The position numbers and the translations under genes were made by a program. The notes under the pieces were generated by a model. That model was not told the DNA's origin, searched no databases, and saw only the letters and a list, made by a program, of their open reading frames with translations. 64,000 bases of DNA. Origin: Diphasiastrum complanatum. Taxonomy: Eukaryota > Streptophyta > Lycopodiopsida > Lycopodiales > Lycopodiaceae. Shown in pieces: positions 1 through 10,410 of this stretch. Position 1 is the first letter of the stretch. Each line of letters starts with the position of its first letter. The stretch covers positions 27,312,572 to 27,376,571 of the forward strand of contig CM055107.1 of the NCBI GenBank assembly GCA_029204225.1, in the 5' to 3' direction.

Positions 1-377
1 CATATCTATACATAAGCATCAATAGGCTATATTAAGTAGCCAAATGCTTATTATCTACCTCTCCAATGAGATAGTCATCAAAAAACCTATCCATGTAGCC
101 AACAACTATAATTTAGACTATGAATTATGATTCGTTAGTCAGCATTCATCGGATTCTTACTACCATACTTGTCAATGAGAGAACGTTAAAATGTCTATTT
201 TTAGAAGACACATGACTGGTTTGAAAAAAGTCCTTTCCACTAGGAAAGTTTCAGACTTATTAACTCACGTACGATGCCTATAAAGAATTGAAATTCTTAA
301 ATTTTTCTTAGAATAACTCCTTAAATCTCCAAAGTTAAGGTCCAATCTAGAATGTGTGTACATTCTATGACTCTTAA
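1..377. other. No gene recognised (AT-rich)
   Basis: AT-rich sequence with no coding region or recognisable element. It runs directly into the 174-bp duplication that starts at 378, and may be flank of gypsy-1 or the tail of an older element; nothing in it decides between these. Confidence 0.5.
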
Positions 378-725
378 GTTGTGATCTATAATAACTTAAG
401 ATTTACTGAAACTTCATTTCATGAAATTTGGGCTTTTGGATACCAAGGACTATCCAAAATTCCATATGAGTTTCTCATAGGTGTTGGGGGTATTCCCAAC
501 AAAGTGTAAATAAATAAAATCCTCCAATAAAATGTGTTGCGAGGGCATGGCGTTGTGATCTATAATAACTTAAGATTTACTGAAACTTCATTTCATGAAA
601 TTTGGGCTTTTGGATACCAAGGACTATCCAAAATTCCATATGAGTTTCTCATAGGTGTTGGGGGTATTCCCAACAAAGTGTAAATAAATAAAATCCTCCA
701 ATAAAATGTGTTGCGAGGGCATGGC
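378..725. repeat. Perfect 174-bp tandem duplication
   Basis: Positions 378-551 and 552-725 are two head-to-tail copies of 174 bp with no difference seen on direct comparison. Each copy contains a short stem motif (TGTTGGG ... CCCAACA, at 482-501 and 656-675) that is also the likely first base of the gypsy-1 LTR, so the duplication spans the junction between flank and LTR. Identity of the copies implies a recent event, or an assembly artefact. Confidence 0.93.
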
Positions 726-1476
726 ATCCTACGTGTATAAGCCCATGGCCCAAAGAGCACGCAATTGAAGTTGTAAATAAAATAAACTTGACTTGGGCCT
801 TGTAATTAAAATAAAACTAGAGGCCCAATGTCATTTTTAAACTTAGAGATCACTTTTTAGAGTTGGGTCCAAATTGGGACTCACATGAATCTTGTGATTT
901 CTAATGTACTTTTTGTGGACCCTTGGATCAAGTTGGGTCCAAGATGAATGGTTAGGAACATTGTGAATATTAGCCAATAAGATTGAGGGGCAAGGGCCTT
1001 CCCCATTTTATAAAAAGGCACCATTTGTACACTATTTCCATGGTTAATGAGAAGGAGGAAACTCTACCATTTTTGGAAGAGAAGCATCCTCATTTGCTAT
1101 TCACTACTTGCTATTGCTCTTGGTTGTGTTTTCTCTTGCTTTCTATTTTCATGTTTATTGTTTGCCAATAGTGAATGTTTTTCCATTAGCAAGCATAAGG
1201 AGCATTTGAGCTAACCTCCACCCTCACTCTCTTTCTCTCTCTTTCCCTTCTCTTCTCAATCTCTTCTTCTCCATTCCTTCCCTTTAACCAAATTATGATG
1301 AATGATAGTGTAGAGGAGTAGAGTTAAAGAGGAGTAGTATAGTGGTGAGTAGAGTTAAGAGAGAAATTAGGAAATTAACTAAAAGAAACATCTATGCATA
1401 GTTAGGCACCTATCTAGTGATCTAAACTTTGTTGACATGCGGAAGGGCTATACTACGAGAGATCTTCGACTCCACA
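482..1476 (+). repeat. Probable 5' LTR of gypsy-1
   Basis: The right border is well supported: a CA at 1475-1476 lies one base before a tRNA-Asp primer site. The left border is taken as the TGTTGGGG at 482 (or 656 in the second copy of the 174-bp duplication). Inside are a CCAAT-like motif near 974, TATAAAAA at 1009-1016 and a CT-rich stretch at about 1217-1270, a usual promoter layout for a plant LTR. The partner 3' LTR is not seen in the window, so the left edge is inferred from the TG...CA rule only. Confidence 0.6.
1009..1016 (+). promoter_or_regulatory. TATA box in gypsy-1 LTR
   Basis: TATAAAAA within the probable LTR, about 35 bp downstream of a CCAAT-like motif and 460 bp before the LTR end. 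It would drive transcription of the element from the R region. Assigned from motif and position only. Confidence 0.5.
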
Positions 1477-1477
1477 G

Positions 1478-1495
1478 TGGTGCCGTTGCCGGGGA
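1478..1495 (+). other. Primer-binding site, tRNA-Asp type (gypsy-1)
   Basis: TGGTGCCGTTGCCGGGGA is complementary to the 3' end of plant tRNA-Asp, with one mismatch from the canonical TGGCGCC start. It sits one base after the CA that ends the LTR. This is where reverse transcription would be primed, and it fixes the orientation of the element as plus. Confidence 0.82.
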
Positions 1496-2557
1496 TAGGT
1501 TTACACTAACTAGTTTAGTTGCATTTTAGCTATTTTTTTGTTTTTTAGAGTAGTTTAGGTAGATTTTTGGGAGTTTAGAATTAGTTTTCTGTATTTTTTT
1601 GTGTCTGGATTGTTCACAGCTAGCGGAGGAGGTGTGAGAGGGTAGAGGAGGCCCTGAACAACCTCTAAGGGCTTGAAACCCAAACCAATCATCCAAAAAA
1701 CTCAAAAAACACACCAATCTACATTTTGGAGGGAAAAAGAGCCAAAAAAAACTCATCAGATTTTTATATCTCCAGAATCAGTGGGAGTTAATTTTTGCAT
1801 GAATGGCAGCAACTCCAGGGTACTGTCCCAAATCTGCATAGAAGCCTGCGAGAGTTAGTTCCAAGCAGATTGTAAAAATCAGAGAAAAATCATAAAAAAA
1901 TTCAAAAAACCCTTAGAAAAATCCAAAAAAATCAAATCTTCATAAGAACTCTCGCCGAACCCTCTAAAGTTCCATCTCAGTGAGACCAAGACACAGAGAT
2001 GCTTGCGAGAGTTAGTTTGATGATTAAGTGCCTGTGCGAGAGTTCCTAGTGAAAAAAAGACGAGAAAGTACCAATGAACCCTCGCAGACAGTGAAATTTT
2101 CAGTTCCAGTGGTCAAGAACTCCCGTAGAGGATTCTGAAGTTCCATCTCAGTGAGACCAGGACACAGAAGAGCTTGCGAGAGTAGTTTGATTCTAGTGAG
2201 CAGAAAATTGGATCCAAGTACTAAAAAATCACTAAAAAGTGAAGATCCAGCAAATCCTTCCAGTAAGAACTCTCGTAGACCCTTCAATTGATTTAGAATG
2301 TCAAATTACATCAGTGATGAAGCCTGCGTGGTGAAGATCAAATACAAAAAGTGATTTTGAACCCTCGCAGACAGTGAAATTTTCACTTCTTGCAAGAGTT
2401 AACTCTCGCAGAGAATTCTATAGTGGGATCTGACCTAGATCCAGCTATTGTAAAGCTTGCGAGAGTTACTTCCCAGAGATCTGAAAGATATCAAGTTTTT
2501 TACCTTCAAAAATAGCTAAAGAACCCTCGCACAACCAACCCTCACACAAGATAACCC
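1496..2557 (+). repeat. gypsy-1 leader with repeated GCGAGAGTT / AACTCTCGC motifs
   Basis: Untranslated leader between primer site and gag. TGCGAGAGTT or a close form recurs near 1847, 2004, 2034, 2174 and 2458, while the inverted forms AACTCTCGC or AACCCTCGC recur near 1947, 2081, 2268, 2360, 2401 and 2522. There are also longer direct repeats: about 50 bp at 1969/2140 and about 26 bp at 2078/2358. The mix of both orientations would let the leader RNA fold into many alternative hairpins, which could matter for dimerisation or packaging; that role is inference. Confidence 0.65.
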
Positions 2558-3570
2558 TTGCATATCAAATCAGTGGAAAGATCTGCATCAGTTCCAGCTA
2601 CTGTCAAAATCTCAGGTCAATCAGTCCAAGGAGTAAAATGTTATGAAGGAAAAACCATCGTAAATGGCCTAAAATTCATTTCGACCGATCAGATCGATCA
2701 GATCCTTGAAGATCCAGACTGCATCCTATTGTATAAGCAAGATCCAATCACTTTGGAACCCACCATCGGATGAATATGAGATCGGAATGATCAATAGCAC
2801 GAAGGATAGCAAATCAGACACCACACCTTCCCAGATTAGCAGCTGTGCAACAAGAGGCAGAACCGGAACCAACACCAATGGATCCAATGGGCCAACCCGT
2901 ACCTGTCGCACCCTTGCATGCAGTTCAGAGAGCACCACGGATGGAGATATCAAAATACGAAGGATCATCAGATCCTGTCCAATTCCTTCAGATCTACGAG
3001 CAAACCTGTGAAATCTACAACGAATGGACACCTGCAGAGAAGTTGATGCTATTCCCTATGTCCTTACTTGCAGTGGCTCAGGATTGGTTTTTCAAACTGT
3101 CAGAGGAAGAGAAATCCACCTGGGAAGCAGTTAAAGCGGCTCTCATTACGCGCTTTAAACCAAGAAAGTTTCTAGAAGACCCGTTTCTCCTGCTAAACAA
3201 AAACAAGATGAGAAAACGAGAAAGGGTCCGGGACTATATTGAACGGGTCAAACATCTATGATCCAAGTGCAGTGTAGCCCTGACTCCCGATCATGCAATG
3301 ATCATGTGGTTCCTAGCCGGATTGCCACGAAGCATCAGAAGAGAACTGAAACGATGAGAGCAGTATGCTACTCTGCAAGAAGCTATGGAAGATGCCATCA
3401 GGGAAGACGGTGAGGGATCTGATGATGAATATCCTTCCACCCACACTCCTACTCCCTCGATTGCATCATCATCATCAAACGCATCCGCTCTATCCACAGA
3501 ACTGTTGTTGGAGAAAGTGACAAAATTACACAAACAACAGATGGAGCAACTTACGGTGACCAGAAACTGA
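2558..3570 (+). pseudogene. gypsy-1 Gag (retrotransposon gag domain), broken
   Basis: Gag is the structural protein of the cytoplasmic virus-like particle. The clear part is 2845-3570, where a conserved core reads KYEGSSDPVQFLQIYEQTCE, then a WF...LSEEE...TWE...FKPRKF series and RVRDYIERVKHL, a good match to the Retrotrans_gag family. An upstream ORF (2558-2773) in another frame looks like the Gag N-terminus. In-frame TGA codons at 3259 and near 3356 and a frame change near 2773-2845 break it. A serine/threonine/proline-rich linker follows. It continues in another frame into the knuckle region at 3642. Confidence 0.8.
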
Positions 3571-3641
3571 AGGCCTTACAAGGAACTGTAGCAGTAACTC
3601 CACATCAACCGAAACCAACCCAGCTGCAGTATCCTTGATGA

Positions 3642-4253
3642 GAAAATGTATGGTGTTCAGTATGCACGCAAAACCCTACAGCGAACGAGTGTCCAGTCCT
3701 AAAGCAAAATCTGAGACTGACACATAGATTCTACCATCTGTGCAATGCAACTTCGCACGATACAGCATTTTGCCCATTTAACCCCAGGGTTGTTCAACAG
3801 AAGAGAAGTCCTTATCAGACTTCTTATCCTTATCATCAAGGGGCACCTAACGCGACACCAAGGTACGACGCACCCAATCAACCACAACGCATGGCCTTAC
3901 CTGCTCCACCAGGGCCAGCCAATCAACAAGTGGTCCATGTAAACCTGACAGCGGCAGAACAAGAAATGCAAATGTCACCTCAACCTGAGCAGCAGCAGTG
4001 GTACGGACCAGATGAACCATTTATGGATCCTGTCATAAATGAATATGTTTCGGCCTATGCAGCTAAAACTCAACGTCAAGGTGGAAAAAATTACAGTTGC
4101 TACGGATGCGACGAGAGACACAGAATTGCAGAATGTCCCTACAAAGGACAATATACAATCTCCTACCGGGATTACAACTATAAACACTGTTTCAAGAATT
4201 GTCCATTTAACCCTAGAACCAGTGCACCTCTTAACCTCATTGCCATACAGTAA
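3642..4253 (+). pseudogene. gypsy-1 Gag C-terminus with duplicated cysteine knuckles
   Basis: Nucleic-acid-binding tail of Gag. Two similar modules are visible: CSVCTQNPTANEC followed by HLCNATSHDTAFCPFNP, and later CYGCDERHRIAEC followed by KHCFKNCPFNP. Each looks like a degenerate CCHC knuckle plus a second Cys/His patch ending in CPFNP, so the module has been duplicated with a Pro/Gln-rich linker of about 100 residues between. Spacing departs from the standard CX2CX4HX4C. Frame differs from the upstream gag segment. Confidence 0.65.
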
Positions 4254-4532
4254 TCAGTAGTTTCAGCAGGGATGCCATCAAAAGGTCGACACAACCACAC
4301 TCATGTGTTAGTTGTTACGCGAGTAGAGAAGAGGAAGGAAGTGGCTCTCTCAGCACCACCATCGGTCACTGATGACCAACCCTCAACTTCAGCGCCATAT
4401 CCAAATGTGAGAGAAGAGAGAAGACAATACTAGAAAATAAGACACTAGGTACAAAAAACACAAGAGGAGAAAAAAGAGCAAGAATGAAACAATCCCACAG
4501 AACCTCCAATCGGCATCGAACGGGAACCACAA
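4254..4532 (+). other. Spacer between gag and protease of gypsy-1
   Basis: About 280 bp of gypsy-1 internal sequence with frames broken by stops. No domain is recognised; it probably encoded the linker between the Gag knuckles and the protease. Confidence 0.45.
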
Positions 4533-5780
4533 ATGGGCTCACCACTGCGCAATGATCATAATGATCGGTTGCACCAACATGAACCACCTTTTCACATGGT
4601 GGAGCCTAAGGAACCACACACTGAAAGGCTCACACTCTTGTTGTCAAGCCACGTTAGTTTACCCCTCGGAGAACTAATGCGGATTGCACCACAAGCGAAA
4701 AGCCTTTTAGCTGAATGGGCCAAAGCGAATGAGGAGCCAGTAGCGCTTGAGCCCATATATTGGACGAGCTATGATGAAGCAAGTAACGTCCTCCACATCG
4801 GAGCAGCATGAGAAAGTGAGGAACACAACATCACTTTGCCAATCAAACACAAGAGATACGAGGACAAGGCGGCAGTGGTAGATGGAAGATCGGGTGTCAA
4901 TATGATCTCCACTACTTTGTACAAAAAATGGGGATTACAAGGATTGAAGTCAGCTAGATTTGCCATCAAGCTAGCAGATCAATCCTGTGTGAAACCAAAA
5001 GGTGTAGTTGCTGATATTCCCGTAAAGATAGCAGGCATGCAATATGTGATTGCTTTTGTGGTCATGGATATATCTGAATCTCCATTTGCATACCGTATTT
5101 TACTGGGAAGACCATGGTTGAGGGCTGCGCAAGTAGTACACAATTGGGGTACAGGGAAACTCACCTTTGAGAATAGAGAACAGGCTGTAAAGGTAGATCC
5201 AACCACATGGGTGGTGAAACCTATTGCACCCAAAGCTGATGACGGATCATCCACAACAGATCATACAATTGACCGTCCAAGGCCAGCCAAGAGAGGTCAC
5301 TATCATTCAGAGACGGATGTCATGAGATGGACAGATGCATTAGCAACTATTGACTACCAGGCATGTCAATATGAATCAGATCCAGAACCGAGTACATCTT
5401 CACCCAAATGTTACACTATGGACACACCAATCACATTTGGGGTGAATATGATAAACGTAGCATGGCTGTCAGTGGAGCCGATTGAGAACCCAATGGACAA
5501 CTATCTAGTCCCTTGGCAACATGCTCTAACTTATAATAAGGAGATTGAGCTGACTGATGAACAAGTCCTACACCACATGGACCCAGATCGTTACAGAACC
5601 AAGAAGGTACCAGCTCAACCACCACAAAGGTCTGCTATGACGAAAGTCTCAAAGATCGAACCACCCAAGGCACCTACGAATAAGAAGAATCAGTTGAAAC
5701 AACGCTACAACCAGGTGATCCAATGGAGTGACCTACCCAAAGAGGCAATAGCTACAGTAGACGTTCTTCTACATTGGTGA
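4533..5780 (+). pseudogene. gypsy-1 aspartic protease region
   Basis: Retropepsin-type protease that cleaves the polyprotein. One frame runs from 4533 to 5780 with a single TGA at 4809-4811. The catalytic motif reads VVDGRSGVNMIS (near 4877-4911), equivalent to the usual D-G-G-S-G, and the second conserved block is LLGRPWL near 5102. A long acidic and proline-rich tail of about 200 residues follows before the frame stops at 5780, where the truncated copia-1 LTR begins. The N-terminal part of RT is absent, removed by the copia-1 junction. Confidence 0.82.
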
Positions 5781-5856
5781 GATTGGTAGTGTATTTCTCT
5801 TTTTAACCAAAGATCATTCAAGTAGATTGGATCTTAAGGATCTGAAATCTTTCACA
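5762..5856 (+). repeat. Truncated 5' LTR of copia-1
   Basis: The last 95 bp or so match the end of the 3' LTR (about 10,958-11,052) with a few differences, both ending in TTTCACA. The rest of the LTR, including the promoter, is missing on the left, where gypsy-1 protease sequence continues. Without this promoter the copy should not be transcribed from its own 5' end. Confidence 0.85.
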
Positions 5857-5868
5857 TGGTATCAGAGC
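5857..5868 (+). other. Primer-binding site, initiator Met tRNA (copia-1)
   Basis: TGGTATCAGAGC immediately follows the LTR end with no spacer. It is the standard plant copia primer site, complementary to the 3' end of initiator methionine tRNA. Confidence 0.95.
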
Positions 5869-6457
5869 TTGTGTTTCAGGTTATGAAGGAGGAAATCAGA
5901 TCTATCAATGATTTGGTGAAGATATCAAGTCTAGAGCATGCTAGAGAGGATTCTACACCAAAAATCAGATTTTTTGCTTTTGTAGATTGGATCTTTTGTA
6001 GATCAAAACACTAAATAGGTCAATATACTTGTTCAATTCCAATTTTTGAGTTCACATACTGGATTTGGCCGATTTTTGGATCATTGGTTCAGCCTAAGTG
6101 GTGGCTTATAGATTGCATATCAAATTTTCAGCATTTGCATGTAGATTTGGAATAGTCAATTTTTTGTGATTTTGTCAAAACCTTAATTTTGATTAGATCT
6201 CTAGATAGTGAGGTTGCTGGACTTCATTTGAGTGTGTTTCAATCTTAGGAAGTGACAAAAGTCATTAGATTGAGGATAGATCATAGGTTGATCAAGATTC
6301 CATGATTCTATGTCTTGATTTGCTTGGATAAGTGCTAGAAGAGAATTTGTGAGATAGTTTCAAATCTTGATGATTTCTTTTGAAAGCATTTGTTGTTGTT
6401 CAAAGGAGTGCTTTGTGAATTGAAGCAGGTTGAAAGAGAAGATCAGGTCATTGCTAC
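5869..6457 (+). other. copia-1 untranslated leader
   Basis: About 590 bp between primer site and the gag ATG. No ORF of note. The comparable leader of copia-2 (17,560-18,717, other strand) is about twice as long, and copia-3 has lost it. Confidence 0.7.
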
Positions 6458-7585
6458 ATGGCAACCTCAATTGGAGTCATGTTGGAAGCCAATGATAGGC
6501 TTACCTCAAGTAACTATTCATTATGGAAAGTGAGGATGGAGTCACTTCTTGAGATGAATGATGTTTTGGATATTGTTGTAGGTTTGGAGGAGAGACCAAC
6601 AACACAACAAGATCAATTGAGGTATGACAAGAGGGCCAAGAAGGCTCTACACATGATAAAGATGAATGTTACCAATGAACTTCTCAAGGAAGTTGGTAAG
6701 TGCACATCATCTTTGGAAGCTTGGAATTCATTGAAAAAGCTTTATGAATCCAAGTATACTTCTAGAGTGTTGACTCTAAGAAGGCAAATCTTTTTTTGTT
6801 TGCAAAAGAATGAAGAAAGTCCAAGTACTTTTGTTTTGAGAATGAAAGCATTGAATGATGAGTTAGCTTGCATAGATGAAAGCATTAAGGAAAGAGAGCT
6901 TATTCAAGTGATTCTTAATGGCTTGTTGGATGCTCATGCTAACATTGTTCAAAATATTGCTATTCAAAAGACTTTGCCAAGTTTGATGGATCTTCAAGAG
7001 ATCTTGATCAATGAGGAATATAGGCTTCAAGCAAGAGGTGGATCTACATCGACACTTCAAGAGGATGCTATGTTCACAAAGGGCAAATTCAAGGGCAAAA
7101 CCAAAAGCAAGTGGTCTAAAGGGAAAGATCAAGTGGATGCTTCTTCAAGTGGTAAAAAGAAGGATAGATCAAAGCTCAAGTGCTTCTATTGTGGCATCAA
7201 AGGACACTTTGCAAGTGAGTGTTACAAGAAGAAGAGAGATCAAGGAGACAAGCAAGGTAATCTTACTCTTGATGAGGATGGTTTGGATGTGCAAGATGCA
7301 AATGATGATGCTTTTGTGATGTCTTCATGTATGCTTGCTAATGATGGAGATCTAGATCCTTGGTGGATTGATAGTGGAGCAAGTTCACACATGACCTTTC
7401 ACAAAGAGTACTTCACTTCTTTGTTGGCATATGGAGATGACAAGAGGGTGATCTACACGGCCAATGATGGTGATTGTGCAATCAAAGGGATTGGCACAAT
7501 TCCTATTTCTCTCTCTACAAATAGGAATGTTCATTTGGAGACGTCTTGTTTATTCCATCTATTACCAAGAATTTGCTTAGTGTGA
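6458..7585 (+). CDS. copia-1 Gag plus start of protease
   Basis: ATG at 6458. Residues 1 to about 200 are a plant copia Gag (UBN2/gag-polypeptide type), with SSNYSLWKVRMESLL near the start. A lysine-rich stretch leads to a CCHC knuckle, CFYCGIKGHFASEC, at residues 242-255, then an acidic linker and the protease active site WWIDSGASSHMT from residue 302 (catalytic Asp 305). The frame ends shortly after the protease because of a small indel near 7546; the rest of Pol continues in another frame. Particles would form in the cytoplasm. The frameshift probably inactivates Pol synthesis, since copia elements usually have one ORF. Confidence 0.92.
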   Translation: MATSIGVMLEANDRLTSSNYSLWKVRMESLLEMNDVLDIVVGLEERPTTQQDQLRYDKRAKKALHMIKMNVTNELLKEVGKCTSSLEAWNSLKKLYESKYTSRVLTLRRQIFFCLQKNEESPSTFVLRMKALNDELACIDESIKERELIQVILNGLLDAHANIVQNIAIQKTLPSLMDLQEILINEEYRLQARGGSTSTLQEDAMFTKGKFKGKTKSKWSKGKDQVDASSSGKKKDRSKLKCFYCGIKGHFASECYKKKRDQGDKQGNLTLDEDGLDVQDANDDAFVMSSCMLANDGDLDPWWIDSGASSHMTFHKEYFTSLLAYGDDKRVIYTANDGDCAIKGIGTIPISLSTNRNVHLETSCLFHLLPRICLV

Positions 7586-10410
7586 GTCAAATGCTAAGTA
7601 AGGGCCTCAAGGTGGAGTTTGATGGAGATGCTTGTTTGATCAAAAGGAAGGATGTCTTGATTGAAAAAGGTAAAAGGCAAGGGAAGTTGTTCAAACTTGA
7701 TGCTTGTGTTATTGCTAACCAAGTTGGATGTGTTGCAAGGGAGCAAATTTCTATTCAAGAGGTTTGGCACAAAAGAATGGGACACCTCAACTTCAAGTCA
7801 TTGGAGGTAATGGCAAGGAAGAAGGTTGTGATTGGTCTTCCAAGTTCCTTAAGTAATGACAAGCATGTTTGTGAGTCTTGTGCTTTGTCTAAGTCACATA
7901 GACTACCTTATACTAGATCTATTTCTAGATCTAGAAAGCCTTTTCAACTTGTACATTCAGATATTCATGGATTTACTACAATTAGCAATAGTGGAGCTAA
8001 GATGTATGTAACATTCATTGATGATTTTAGTAGATTTTGTTGGATCTATCTACTAAAGAGCAAGGATGAAGTGTATGATGTCTTTGTCAAGTTCAAGAAT
8101 GCAAGGGAGAACCAATTTTTCACAAAGATCAAGTGCTTGAGAAGTGACAATGGTGGTAAATACATATCTAACAAGTTCAAGGCCTTTTGTGATGAGCATG
8201 GGATTAAGAGGGAGTATACAACATCAAGGACCCCACAACAAAATGGAGTGGCTGAAAGGAAGAATAGGACTTTATGTAAAAGTGCTAAAGCTATGAGGTT
8301 AAGTGCTAATCTTGACAAACCATTTTGGGATCAAGCTTTGTTGTGTGCCAATTTCTTGTGCAATAGGTGGCCGAGTGCCATTTTGGATGGAAGGACACCT
8401 TTTGAGATGCTATTCAAGAGGAGGCCGAGTGTCAACTTTCTAAGAACCTTTGGATGCACATGCTATGTCAACATTACTCTTGATGATAGGACCAAGGAGG
8501 ATCCATCTTCAAGAAGAGGTATTTTTTTTGGATATAGTGAGTTGAGTAAAGCCTACAAGGTTTACATTCCTTCTACTAACAAAGTGATTGTTGTTAGAGA
8601 TGTCATTTTTGATGAGGGAAACATTACAAAGGTGTTTTCAAGCATGATTGATGGTAAAGTAGATGGATCTAACATTCTTGATGTTGATGAGAAGGATCCT
8701 ACTTTGGATGGTGGTGATGATGGACCTTCATCAAGTCAAAAGCCAAGGAGAACATCAAGAGAAAGACAAGTACCTTCAAGGCTCACATATGATCAAAAGG
8801 GTAAGCAAGTAGTTTTTGGAAGTTATGTTGCTTTCCTAACCTCTTTTGATGAGCCTACAAGTGTAGATCAAGCAAGGAAAGAAGAGGAGTGGATCCAAGC
8901 AATGGATCTCGAGTATCAAGCTCTTATGAAGAATGGAACATGGAGATTGGTGGAGTTGCCTAAGGACAAGAAAGCTATTGGATGCAAATGGATCTTCAAG
9001 GTGAAGACAAACCAAGATGGATCTATCAACAAGTACAAGGCAAGGTTAGTGGCAAAAGGATATGCTCAACAACAAGGAATTGACTATGATGAGACCTTTG
9101 CACCCGCGACAAAGATGGTAATCATTCGAGTCATCATTACACTTGCTACACTTTATGGATGGAATCTATGACAAATGGACATTTCAAATGCATTCTTGAA
9201 TGATGATCTTGAGGAGGAAGTATACATGGAGCAACCCGAGAGCTACATTTCTTCAACAAAGCCAAATCATGTGTGTCTTCTACAAAAGAGTTTGTATGGC
9301 CTTAAGCAAGCACCAAGGAGTTGGTATGCTAAGCTTAACACTTTTTTACTCTCTCAAGGCTTTGTTATGAGTGAGTATGATCATTCACTTTATTATAGGT
9401 TTGCTGGAAATGATGTTACCATCTTGCTAATCTATGTGGATGATATCATCTTGAGTGGTGGAGACAATCAAGATGTGAAGGATATCAAGAATGCTCTTAA
9501 GAAGGAGTTTGAGGTGCATGATCTTGGTAATTTGCATTACATTTTAGAAATAGAAGTCATTAGATCTTCTCAATCTACTTTCATTTGTCAAGAGAAGTAT
9601 GCTAATTCTATTCTAGAAAGATTCCATATGGTAGATGCAAAAGCTATTGATACACCTATGGAGTCTCATGTAAAGCTAACTATAAGAGGTAATGAAAGAT
9701 CTTTTGAGGACATTACTCTCTATAGAAAGCTAGTTGGTTCACTCATCTATCTAACCATTACTGGACCTGATCTAAGCTATTGTGTTGGAAGATTGAGTCA
9801 ATTCATGCAAGATCCTAGTGAGGAGCATTGGAAGCTAGGAAAGTGAGTTTTGAGGTACATCATTGGAACTCGAGATTTTGGCATATTGTATGAGGGATCA
9901 TCACCTAATATTTTTGGATTTTCAGATTCGGACTATGCTGGAGATGTAATAGATAGGAAATCCATTAGTGCTTATTGTATTTTCATAGGTGATGGAGCTA
10001 TATCATGGATGTCAAAGAAACAAGCCACTATCTCATTGTCATCTAGTGAGGCCGAGTACAAAGCTCTTACACATTGCACAAAGGAGATGGTATGGATCAA
10101 AAGGATGATCAAGGACCTTCACTTGCTGGATTTTTCAGAGAGCCCAATCATCTTTTGTGACAATCAATCAGCCCAAAGAATGGCATCCAATCCTATCTTT
10201 CATGCTAGGAGCAAGCATATTGAAATACAATATCATTTTGTGAGGGAGCGAGTCATTGCAAAGGAGGTGGAGCTTCAACATGTGTCTTCAAGGGAATGTG
10301 TAACTGATATCTTCACCAAAGCATTGGGAAAAGACTTGTTCATGAAGCATAGGACTTCACTTGGAGTATTATCAAAGTCTATGCTAAAACTAGTTAAAGA
10401 GGGAGTGTGA
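7546..10410 (+). pseudogene. copia-1 Pol: integrase, reverse transcriptase, RNase H
   Basis: One frame from 7546 to 10,410 with two TGA stops (9169-9171 and 9844-9846). Integrase: HHCC zinc site (VWHKRMGHLNF ... CESCALSKSH), then catalytic D in HSDIHG, D in LRSDNGGKY and E in NGVAERKNRT. RT: GCKWIFKVK, ARLVAKGYAQQ and MDISNAFL lead to the active site YVDDIIL. RNase H: DSDYAGD, SLSSSEAEYKAL, IIFCDNQSAQ and ARSKHIEIQYHFVRE. Gene order INT before RT defines Ty1/copia. Both stops sit where an Arg CGA codon is plausible, which fits C-to-T decay at methylated CpG (inference). Otherwise every catalytic residue is present. Confidence 0.93.
10391..10405 (+). other. Polypurine tract of copia-1
   Basis: TAGTTAAAGAGGGAG directly precedes the TGTGAAAG start of the 3' LTR. 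It would prime plus-strand DNA synthesis. Confidence 0.8.

Noticed and set aside
983-1171. 62-codon frame in the gypsy-1 LTR
   Set aside because: Starts at a non-ATG codon, overlaps the TATA box and lies in an LTR; no similarity.
7011-7319. 102-codon plus frame
   Set aside because: Alternative-frame shadow of the copia-1 Gag.
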